Shown here one piece after another: positions 21,359-32,900 of a stretch of 64,000 nucleotides of DNA (position 1 is the stretch's first letter; each line of letters opens with the position of its first letter). Position numbers and translations under genes: made by a program. The stretch is from Athripsodes cinereus (Eukaryota; Arthropoda; Insecta; Trichoptera; Leptoceridae), in the NCBI GenBank assembly GCA_947579605.1, contig OX388307.1:24033237-24097236 (forward strand), in the 5' to 3' direction. Under the pieces are notes generated by a model. It was not told the DNA's origin and did no database searches. It saw only the letters and a program-made list of their open reading frames with translations.

Positions 21359-22000
21359 GTTAGCAATGTTTTGAAATTTGTCTGTCAGTACCGTCAAAAC
21401 AAATGAGTAGGTATATTGTCTACATATCGTACGTAGTAAATGATACATTTTTTGGCAAGGGAGTGTGCTAATAATTGGTTTTCTAGCTTGTCCATAAAAC
21501 ATTCTGCAATGAGGGGGCAAAGGACACCCCGTTTGGGTTCCATCGAGTTGGCGATAGAAAGTATTATTGAAAGAAAAATAGTTCATTTCTACACAGATTT
21601 TGAGTAAATCTTTGAGTTTAACGATTACTGGGTTAACATTCTTTGTTTCTAAATATTATTCATTACGTCGTCTAATGTTTCTTGTATGGGCATGTTAGTA
21701 AATAGACTTTGTACGTCTAAAGTAAATAAATTACAATTGGGTGGTAGTTAATTGTGTTTAATTTTATTAACTAAATGATTTAAAGTTTGTGAATTTATAA
21801 AAAAGGTTATTCAATTCATAAGCGAGTTTAGCTGTGTGAGTTTTGGTAAAATATACCATAGGTCTAAAATATACATAGGTCTAACCGGATATTGTTTTTG
21901 TGGATCGCAATATATAAAATCATATTTTTAGGAACATATTGTTTATGTAAAGACAAAGTATTTAAGCAACAACACGACATGTAATATTATCAGTTTGACA
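21359..22000 (-). mobile_element. Penelope-like element 2, 5' part (RT)
   Basis: The minus strand encodes IHKNNI, YFSFNNTFYRQ, GTQTGCPL and YYVRYVDN in two frames, the fingers and palm of a Penelope RT with the YVDD-type box degenerated to YVDN. It continues at 9324 beyond the LTR element. Frameshifts make it a relic. The limit near 22000 is approximate. Confidence 0.7.
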
Positions 22001-22203
22001 ATGACTTTATAAGTCAAAACCAGGTCACTGCTCAATAAAATCTTAAGTAAAACTAAAACCAATCGTGATTTTTCCATATATAAAAACATTGAGTTTTACA
22101 AAATTAATGTCGACTCAATTACTAAGAAATTAAGTTTAAAAAAATGTTATATGTAGGTATGTTGATTATTTTGTTATATTTTATGGTTTAATAAATAATT
22201 TTT

Positions 22204-22660
22204 TAAAAAAATCATGAGGCTAACGTAAAGTTTCACCTATAATAGTAGAGATAATGTAAGTCAGTAGTAATGAATGAACAGTGGATAAACTAATATTAAA
22301 TACTGTTGTAAGCAGATTAAAAAAATCATGAGGCTAACGTAAAGTTTCACTTATAATAGTAGAGATAATGTAAGTCAGTAGTAATGAATGAACATTGGAT
22401 AAACTTATATTAAATACTGTTGTAAGCAGATTAAAAAAATCATGAGGCTAATGTAAAGTTTCACTTATAATAGTAGAGATAATGTAAGTCAGTAGTAATG
22501 AATGAACAGTGGATAAACTTATATTAAATACTGTTGTAAGCAGATTAAAAAAATCATGAGGCTAACGTAAAGTTTCACTTATAATAGTAGAGATAATGTA
22601 AGTCAGTAGTAATGAATGAACAGTGGATAAACTTATATTAAATACTGTTGTAAGCAGATT
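22204..22660. repeat. Tandem repeat, about 114 bp x 4
   Basis: Four near-identical units each starting AAAAAAATCATGAGGC and ending TGTTGTAAGCAGATT. Unit length is 113-114 bases. No coding potential. Confidence 0.9.
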
Positions 22661-22923
22661 AAAAAAAAACATCTCCGGCATCTGCCTTTGTGCAATATCA
22701 CTGTGGAATTACTGAATATAAATATTTATTAATTGTAACAAAATATGAATACAACTCAGATTCTGTTCCTCTTTGTGCGAAACACATTGAATATGTGAAA
22801 TAATGCAATATTTTGAAGAAACCTGAATTATATTTCGTACTAACAAATTATTCATTATGAATTAACCAATTTCCACAGTAATTAATAGAAATATATCTAT
22901 GAATAGTGGACACACAATTACAT

Positions 22924-22967
<44 letters not shown>

Positions 22968-23618
22968 CACCTTTTAGACATCATCATTACCATATACTGG
23001 AGTTACATAATGTAAGTAGGATCCTAGCTGAAATTTAATTACTACTGCTACTATACCATCACAGTATGTCTATCCCACAAGTGGGGTAGCCAGCAAACCA
23101 GCTGCATGTAATAAACATGCAAACTGTTCTCTCTGTGCCAGCAAAAAAATTAAGACCTCATTGCTGAATTAAAGATGTAAAATGCTCTGTAACATCAGAC
23201 AATGGTGAATTGCAAAAATAGCTGCAGTAAATGTTTCTGAAGTTGAAACAAACTATCATTCTTGAGCTTGTCAAAGTCAATGATCCATGGTTAGCATCAA
23301 CGACTATAAAGATTGTCCGATTATTATCCGGGTCCGTGGTTCCATACCAGGTGTCGGCAAATTCCCCTTTCACGACACAAGCTTTTAGTAGCTTACTGTG
23401 AAAGGTGTATAAGGTTGTATTTGGGTTTATAACAAAACCCAGATATATCTTTTTAAAAAAAAAATATTGAGAATGAATTAAAAGTTATGTACATTTTATC
23501 AAGCGTGAACATAATTGTTATTTAATTGAGTGTCAGTAATGTGTAGTGGTGCGTGGTGAGCATGAGCACTTTAGATACAGGTAGGTAGTGTAGACAATGA
23601 ATACAGTACTAGGGAGTA
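22661..23618. other. nudE: Region downstream of nudE, including a (TA)n run
   Basis: Immediately 3' of the nudE stop on the minus strand, so part of it is probably 3' UTR. A (TA)n microsatellite occupies about 22928-22967. I could not fix a polyadenylation site; AATAAA occurs on the minus strand near 22720-22730. No other gene is supported. Confidence 0.4.
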
Positions 23619-23987
23619 TCATGGAGAAGGATTGGGAAACGTGTTGGTATTTTTTCTACTAGACACACTTCCTCTGTATGATGCACATCGGGAGAATAGT
23701 GATACGCTGTGTTCTGCTCGATGTTGGTCCTGAGGATTGGTCAAACTCGTGTCAGGAATTAGTCCCGAGAGCCAGCTTTTGTATGGTTTTGGTAAATCAC
23801 CAAAATGATTATTCTTTGCCTCGGATTTCTGTATGAGACTAGGTGTATCACACAAACCGACTTTTAACCGGGAATTAACATCTGTGTGTGTTTGCTGATT
23901 ATCCAGTGCAGTTGCTTGTAATGATTCAACATCTTTCTCACAAATACATCTAACTTTATTACATTCTGAGCAAAGGAACTTCTCAAG
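23619..23987 (-). CDS. nudE: nudE coding exon 7 (stop codon)
   Basis: Begins [14 protein letters not shown] after acceptor GGTTGCAG, in the right phase and at the place where vertebrates have ALESKLASCRN. The remaining roughly 100 residues are a divergent Ser/Asn-rich tail ending at TGA (23621-23619). It lies 12.3 kb from exon 6 because of insertions in intron 6. It is the least certain exon, since only the first 14 residues can be recognised. Confidence 0.65.
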   Translation of the reverse strand, partial: LEKFLCSECNKVRCICEKDVESLQATALDNQQTHTDVNSRLKVGLCDTPSLIQKSEAKNNHFGDLPKPYKSWLSGLIPDTSLTNPQDQHRAEHSVSLFSRCASYRGSVSSRKNTNTFPNPSP

Positions 23988-26900
23988 CTGCAACCAATAT
24001 AAAACATGCAAAACTAACTACAAAATAATCACACCAAACATGTGCATTACATACAGTGAGAGATCAAAAGAGTGATACATCCTTAGCTTCAAATTCCCAT
24101 GCACAGCAAAAGTTATTCTGAATATTTCTGTGATATTGTGTTATAACCACTTTTTCAGTGATTTGCAACTGTTATTTAGTTGCATATTGCTGGTGTATCA
24201 TTCTTTTCATCTTTGATGTATCTAATATGATATATATAATATGATATATAAAATCACCTACCTACCTACATTCAAATTACAATCTAACAACTCTATCTGC
24301 CTTCGGATTACACATCAAAGTTTTGATATTTATTATTAATAGGGTCAGTAAGGGGAAGTGTACCATACTTTCTGTCGCTTGAATATTACAATAAAATATT
24401 TTACCATGTGCCGATAGTTTGATATATTTGTTTTTCAGAAACCCAACAAAACTACACGATTATAGCTCCAAATGTATCACATTTATTCCTTACTTACTTA
24501 TTTATAAAACCTTTTCTGTATGAGTGTGGTAACATTAACTACACTCATACATGGAATACAAATCAGTAGCAATGTAATAATTTTTTTGACATCACTATGC
24601 TGTAAATTTAATATTAACACAAAAAGCTGTTAACTTTTCACAATTGATTTTATCAATAAAATTAGCAGTGAAAAGTTAAGTGTTTTGTGTTCTAATTAAA
24701 ATATTAAAAATGTCTTTTCACAATGTGAACACACATACCCTAGATACTTTTACACTATGCTATGTAAATTCCAACACGAAACGAGAGCAAACTTTAATTT
24801 TGTTGTTATCCACTGTCATAATTTGACTGTAATATTGGTAAATGTCAGAAGTGTAAATAAAAAGAGAGTGATATCGCTCACTGATACCTACAAGGTAATG
24901 CCAATAGCTGTTATATGACTAATTTAACATATTGTGTAGAAAGCAAAGTGCAGTAAAGCTGTGCTGTTGTAAAAGTTCATGAGGACCGGGAAAAATTGTG
25001 GAGCGTGTTGTCGGAGTATGGGACGAGCAGTCAGTTGATCTGCACAAATATCTTCACTCTACACAGGGAGAGCTCCACTCCTGTGAGGGTAAATAATACC
25101 CTATAATACAAAAAAACAAACAAAAGAAAGATACGCAAAATAATTATTAGTTATCGTTGGAGCAAGTAAGCGAGTATGCATATTTGGGAAGTTTGTGTGC
25201 GAGGGATGGAAGATGCGATAAGTACATCAAAAGAGAAAAGTGGCTGGTGCACTTCGACCTATAGCCAGCAATGGCAATGTGTTGAAGAAGGCAAAAATGC
25301 TAGTGCACAATAGAAATCTGGTATCGCTACGTAAGTATGCAAGCAAAAGATGGACATGATTAAAGAAGGTCAAATTAAACAGATGATGAGTGAGGAATGA
25401 GGATGCAAGAAGAATGAGCGGATGCAAGAGGAGTGTTGTGAATAGAATGGGTGTAAATAAGTTACAATGTACAGGACATGTGGAACAAATGGGACAAAGA
25501 GGATGTACGCATCTGAAAAAAGGGGTGTGAGGAAGCGCAGGTGTCCAAGAAACATGTAGAATAAATTCTCAAGGAAGGCAGTGTATTAAGAGAAATCGAC
25601 GTGCGCGCATGAAAGATCGCATGAATGTATGGCGATGGCTATGATAGGTCTATATGGTGTTCCGTTCTCTCTGCCTACCCCCACTTAGAATACGGCATGA
25701 GGGTATACTATAGTAATAGGTATTTAAAAAGAAAAATCAAAGAAATGGGTATCGCTGGAGGATCAAAATTATTAAACCTATAATTAAATATTGACAAATC
25801 TATGTCAAATTTGTTATAATTATCAGGCAAATCATATTCAGACATTATTTTCAACATTAAGAATTATTGGTCTAACATAGCCACTTTGTTATAATTATCA
25901 GGCAAATCATAATCAGACATTATTTTCAACATTAAGAATTATTGGTCTAACATAGCCACTTTGTTATAATTATCAGGCAAATCATATTCAGACATTATTT
26001 TCAACATTAAGAATTATTGGTCTAACATAGCCACTTTGAACAACACTTCTGACAATGACCTTGAAATTACTAATATTGCCGTTTCTATTATAATCTGACC
26101 CCCTAGACAAACACGCATTTGGCGATCGACTACAACTTTTTGTTTGTATACAAAAAAAAAAAATGGGTGAAAATAGCGCCTCCGTATTTTTAAATCAGTG
26201 AAGTTTTACAAAGGAGAAAAAGGGGGTAGGCACACTTACCCCTACTGACCCTATATTACCAAATCATTTAAAATAACATTTTACAAAATGAAAACATCAC
26301 ATTTTGGTTTGATTTGAATGTTGAGAAGAGTAGTTGAACTGTTCACATCACTACAGACAATCTTTTTCTCGGGCCCATTGGAATACACTGATGAACATCC
26401 ACCCTTATATATAAATTCAACTCAAAGAGCATTACTATAACTTCTATTATATTTTCAAAAACTCAACAAATTAAGTTAACATCAATAATTTTTCATTGAC
26501 ACATTAATGAACAACTATTAACTGTAACACACATATTGGTGATGCAATAAATTGGTCTTTTGACTTTTCTGTTAAAATACTTTGTAATGTATTTATTTTT
26601 GTGTTTAGGTAAAGACTCATTAATAGACAGTACAAGCTGCAACCAAAGATAAAAATTGTAAATAAAGAAAAACGTTTAATTCTAAAGTAGCATTCACATT
26701 GCTTCCCTAGTGTCCGGGTCAAAGCTGTTCATCAAAAGTGAACACATCTGTTTACACTTGTTCATTCTATGCTTTCACTGCCATGTCAACCAACACTCAC
26801 GGTCATATTGTATGTAGTTTGACATATTTTCGTAAAAAAAAATAATTAAAAAACAAATAAATGAAAAATAACACTTATTAAAAATGAAAACAAATTAATA

Positions 26901-29900
26901 TAATTCTCAACAGCATTATAATTTTGCATATGATTCTGACTTTCAATACAAATTCATAGAGAATAAAATAATAGGATAAAACTTGTTGATGGTCAGTGAA
27001 ATGACCCTTCATCAAAATTATGTCGGGTAATAATCACTTTCATACGTCATCGCTAGTGATCACTATTGATGAAACGCCTGTTCACACCTTTCATTTTGGA
27101 GGATCATCCGGAGTGAACAAATGTGAACGCCCCTTAAGCTTCGTCAAAAAACAAATTATCTAAAATTGAAAGCTTTCAAAATTTTACTTTTTATATATTT
27201 GAAAGAACTTCTCAGGACTAATTTTTGGTATTTTTTGACGTGACATATAACATATACTATCAGAACACCAATATATTGGCATCATCAGGGCGGAGTATAA
27301 ACTAAATTTACAAGAGAAAACAACGTCTATATATACATAAGATATTAAGGGATGTTAGGTGGGGGTGTTTTTGAACAAAGCAATGGCGAAGTCAAAGGAG
27401 TTTGGACATTAATAATGTCCACTTTGTTGGATAGACATTTATTAATCGCCAATGATTCCAGAACGTTCAGTTTACGTCCCTTACCCTCAGAATGTAAGAC
27501 CATTACATTTTCAACATTAAAAGAATGGTCATTCTGAAAGCAATGGTCTGCCATTTCTGAAAGTGCAGAAAGCCCCCTGAACACTCTATGATGTTCCTTT
27601 AACCTCGCATTGATTGCTCTTCCTGTTTGTCCTATATATCTGGCTTTACAGTCATTACACCAGATGCAATATATTCCACTCTCATCCAACTTATTCCTCT
27701 TGTCTTTATTGTTAAAAATTAATTTATTAATATTGTTGGTAGTGTAAAAAGCACAACGATAATCACGTTTTAAGACATTTGCAATACTTGTAGAAATACT
27801 ACCGATATACACTAATTTTCTCCACGGTTTATCGCATGAGTTAGTGGAAATTGGATATATATATTTATTGAACATTAATCTCTTTTTTTTCTTGTTTAAA
27901 ATATTCATAACTACTTTTTCATCATAACCGTTAACTATATATAGCAAGCTGATTGATAATATTTAATTCTTTATTGAATTCTTCCTTATCTAAGGGTATA
28001 TTCAATAACCTATGAATCATTGAATGGAAAGCAGACATTTTTTGTGATATTGGGTGACAAGAAGAGGCATGGATGAGTGTGTCTGTATATGATGGTTTTC
28101 TATAAATGCTAAACTTAAATCTAGAATTTACAATGGATAAACTTAAGTCTAAGAAATTTAATGTGTTATTTTTTTCCAATTCTATTGTAAACTGAATGTT
28201 GTCATCAAAACTATTTAGCAAATTTAAAAACATATCTAATTGTCTATTAGTGCCAGTCCACACACATAGAATATCATCAACATATCTAACATATTTAAAA
28301 ACATAATTTAGTAAATGGTTATTAGAATTAAAAAGATTATTTTCAAACTCATCCATATATAATTCACTCAAAAGTGGAGATAGCTGGTTGCCCATGGGCA
28401 AAGAATTATTAATTTTATAAAATTCATTATTAAACTGGAAATAATTTTGGTTCATACAAATTTGTGTTAAATCAACAGTTTTTTTAATAATATCATGTGG
28501 TAGGTTGGATAGAGCTAATTTATTTTTGAGTATATTAATAACACCATTTACTGGTATGTTGGTAAACAAATTTTTTACATCAAAGGAAACTAGAATGGAA
28601 TTAGGTGGTAATGTCATGTCTTTAACTCTTTTGTGGCGAACGGCCACTTAAGTGGCCACTCTATAAGATGTGCCATAAAGACGACCGGCCACTTAAATGG
28701 CCACTAACTTTGCGTGCAAATAAGTCGGTAAGGAAGAAATATTTTTTACTTCTTTAAACAGGAATGCATACGAAATTCTTTCGTCACTGACATCTATTGA
28801 TAAATCACCATAATATTTTGTAAAAATGATTTGTAAAGAGTTTAAACAGACCGTCGACAGATTGATCACTTTGAATATTTCGCGCCATTGGTTCGGACGT
28901 GCCGAAGTTCGCAAGTCTAGTGACGATTATTCCCGATCCGAGGTATTGCGTTGCATTGTGCGTCGAATTTCTTTTTTGTGTACGCGTATTATTTAACGGT
29001 TTTATTTTCATTGTTTTGGATTATTATTTTTTTTATATTGATTTTGTATTGTTACCGATTTTCACAATGGCTAAAAGAAAATTGACTGAATTAGAAATTG
29101 AAAATATCGTCGACGAACTTGGTTCCGATTTTGAGTTGACGGATGATGAATACGATGTGGCAAATGACATAGATCCATTAGAAGAACAACAAGAAATGGA
29201 TGAAACAGTTATTTCAGATAATGGGGCAGTGACTGGTGGCAACGTCGAGCCAAATGAATTATTAGAAAATGTATTTTCTTCATGGAGTAGAGGCCCGTTT
29301 GCACCAATTATCCACGAATTTGATGAATTTTCTGCGGGCATCTTGCCCTCGTGTCAACTTTCACCGGAATCATCAGAACTTGATATTTTTTAATATTTTT
29401 TGAACAGAGATATAATGGAAAAAGTGGTGGAACAAACCAACGAATTTCATAAATTCAAAAAAGATAGTAAAGAATATTCCGCTGGATCTCGAATTCAACA
29501 TTGGGTAGATACAAACGTAGCAGAATTGTATCTATTTTTTGGAGTTACAATGTTGATGACTCGAAATAAACATCTAACCATTCGAGAACATTGGTCTACA
29601 CACCCCCTTCTGAACAGTCCGATTTTTGGGAAGACTATGTCGAGAGATCGATATGAACTAATTTTAAACATGCTTCATTTCTCTAATAACTTTGTGACAA
29701 ATAGTGGTGATAAGCTCCAAAAAATAAGATTATTGTTAGATCATACTCGTCATATTTTTAAAAGTGTTATGCTTCCCCATAAAAACTTATGTATAGACGA
29801 AAGCATTGTTGTATTCAAAGGGCGTCTCATGATCAAGCAATATCTTCCCAACAAACGACACAGATTTGGCATAAAACTGTTCGTTTTGTGTGACGTTGAA

Positions 29901-32900
29901 ACCGGTTGTGTGTTGGATCTTATAGTATATACTGGTGACGGAACAGAGATAACAGATGATAAATCGTTAGGTATGTCAGGATCAGTTGTCACAACACTTT
30001 TGAAAGATTATCTTGGGAAAGGACATCATTTATGGTGTGACAACTGGTACTCAAGTCCTCAGTTATTCAAGTTTTTGCATGATAACAAAACACATGCATG
30101 TGGAACAGTAAGAAAGTCACGAAAAGGAATGCCAAATTTTAAAAAAACCAAAAAAGGAGACTTTGACTCACAACATTGTGGATCCTTGTTAGCCATAAAA
30201 TGGCATGATAAACGCGAAGTTCACATGTTGACTACTATTCACAGCGATAAATTAATTTCCACTGATAAAGTTAATTATAAAACTGGTGAACAAATAAAAA
30301 AACCCGAGTGCATTGTAGACTATAATAAAAATATGGGTAGTGTGGATAAGACTGATATGATGCTCAGTAGTTTGAATTGTCTTAGAAAAACTTTGAAGTG
30401 GTACAGAAAGCTGGCATTCCATTTTGTTGATTTATATATGTTGAATTCATATTTTATTTTCCGACATACAACAGGAAAAAAAATAGGCTTAGCAGAATTT
30501 CATTTAGCAGTAATAAGCCAAATATTTGAAAAATATAAGCTAGCATCAAAATCGTCCCATGTGTCTCAACTAGGGGATTCGATCCCGACCCTTTTTTCTA
30601 ATCCCGGGATTTCGGGATTATCTATAGTTGATCCCGGGATCCCGGGACTAGTCCCGGGATTGTATTGGTAATGTAAAGTGGTAACAAAAAGTCAGTAGGC
30701 CATGTCAAAATCACTTTTTTTTACTTATCTGGCAATGAATTTAAGTTTTGAATCTGCAAAAAGTCGGTAAAACAAAATTACACTTCAAACTTCTTCTAAA
30801 ATAAACAAACCAGGCATTTCTGTTTATGATTTATAAAAGTAACAATTTAATTTTTTTTATATTTTTAAATTGAATTCTTGTATTTGTATTTATTAGATAG
30901 TTTTAACCAGAGATGTGACGTATTTGAAATTAAAGTAGGTACTTAAAACACAAGTACAAAATACGTAGGTATTTTCATTTTGTATTTCAAATACCTTTTC
31001 GTAAAAAGTATTTTGTATTTTATTTGAAATACTTTTTTTGAGTATTTTGTATTTTACACAAAATACTTTTACAAAATACCTTTTCATTTGTTTGAAACAA
31101 AATTCGGCCATTAATTGATATGCACGTATGCAAGCTTTTTTTGTCAATTTGTTGAATTACGAATACAACGTTTCCATTAGAGTACTCCATATTTGAGATA
31201 TACACACATAATAATGATGATTGAACTAATTATACATGACGCCGTTGAATGATCCATGACCATTCCAAGGGCGCTGTGATTTCTTCTGAACTGCAGCGTT
31301 TTCAACTTTGTCTGCAGGCAATCTGTTCCAGGCAATTGACGCTGAGACTCTGGTTCCCCTTTCTGTAAATTTAGAGGTATTTGCAATATTGAACTCTACG
31401 AGTTTGTTCACGGCATTAGAAGCTGAGCACAGTCTTCGACTCGATTTTTTGTCAGCGGAATAGGTCAGTGGATGGTGTGCTATATTGTGGACAGTGAGAC
31501 ACAGTTTAAACTCCACTCTCTCTGAGACTCTCAGCTAGCGTAGACTTCTTAGTAGTGAAGTGATGTGGCAGCTCTGATTCTCTCTATAAATGATTCGGAG
31601 GCAACATTAAAAACCATCTGAAAACGATCGAGAAAGGTCTGGAGCAGTCCTGTATATAATATGATGATACAATAGTCCATACGATTTCAGATTCGGAGTA
31701 TCCATACTGATTTATTCTGCAGTCCAAGTTCAGGAATTCTCTAACCTGCGTGATACTCACTCCATTTATGACAATTTTCGCAGTCGCCTCATCTCTTCGA
31801 ACAACCATACATTTTGTTTTGTTTTATTATTTTCATGTTGTATTTTGACAGTTCTTCCTAAGACTTTATTCAACTCATCTTCATTATCTGCAAGAAATGC
31901 TATATCGAATCATGTCAACCCTTTCTCCATTTATCTATACTCTTGTCCAGTTATTCATTTCTCCTATCTATTCATCAATGGCTCGCTGTATTTAATAGTT
32001 AGAGAGTACTGGAAATATTGAATACCCCTGTCTTACACCTTGTTCGACTATTTGTAAAAGGTATCTTAAATAAGTGTTTTAAAATACGTATTTTGTACTT
32101 AAATACCATTTTGAAAAAGTATTTAGTATTTTGTATTTGAAATACAAAAATTCAAAAGGTTTTTTATTTTGCATTTAAATACTTTTTTGAAAGTATTTTG
32201 CACATCTCTGGTTTTAACCCAGAACAGTTTTAGTTAAGTGGGGCAATATATTCTATAATGTTGTTATTTATGTTTGTTTGTATGTACTATTTTGGAAATT
32301 TTAAAAAAAAAATTAACTTAGACTTATTTAGCTTAACCCATAACAAAAAATACATACTACAGGGATCAATGTTTAAACTCGTATTTTTAAATCAAATTTA
32401 TTGACCAGAGACTTTATGAATTATTTATTCGAATTAGAACGATGAGTGATTTTTTGATGCTATTTTTTTAAAATACCTAATCGCTCAAGCATTGTTAAAA
32501 GACTATTCCAACGCAATTTGCAGTTAAACAATAAATTAAGCTCTCTTCTATGTTCCTTTTCAATAGAGTTTTGAAGCATAGTATCATTCTTCAAAGATAC
32601 TCTTTTAAAAATAAGAACCACTACGAACTTTCTTTACGACTTCATTAATATCCCGGTCATTGGTCAAACTCACCATTACCGATTTTAATGACTAATCCTG
32701 AGTCCAGTTCTTCATTATCACCATCCAAATCATCAATGAAAGGTGATAGCCGTTTATGTATTAAATAAATAAATAAATAAAATATCATCACTGATAGGTT
32801 CATTTGTAGGTATTTTTCTATACAATAAATCACAAACGGCTAAGTGAATACCGTGTGCAAAACAAACTAGGTGCTTTGCATTAACAAGTTTTCCAACTGT

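Larger units (their letters stand above)
24342..26251. mobile_element. TA-flanked DNA transposon (mariner-like ends), non-autonomous
   Basis: The ends GGGTCAGTAAGGGGAAGTGT and, inverted, GGGTCAGTAGGGGTAAGTGT are flanked by TA (24340-24341, 26252-26253). The interior has an RTE-type 3' fragment and a 75-bp tandem repeat but no transposase. It lies in nudE intron 6. Confidence 0.75.

Noticed and set aside
22204..22660. CRISPR-like array
   Set aside because: The 114-bp units are head to tail with no unique spacers, in a eukaryotic setting. The same holds for the 75-, 41- and 106-bp repeats.
22928..22967. (TA)n run as an origin or AT-hook regulatory site
   Set aside because: An ordinary microsatellite; nothing nearby supports a function.
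23158..23373. A small minus-strand gene of 71 codons after nudE
   Set aside because: No family motif is recognisable and it lies where the nudE 3' UTR is expected.
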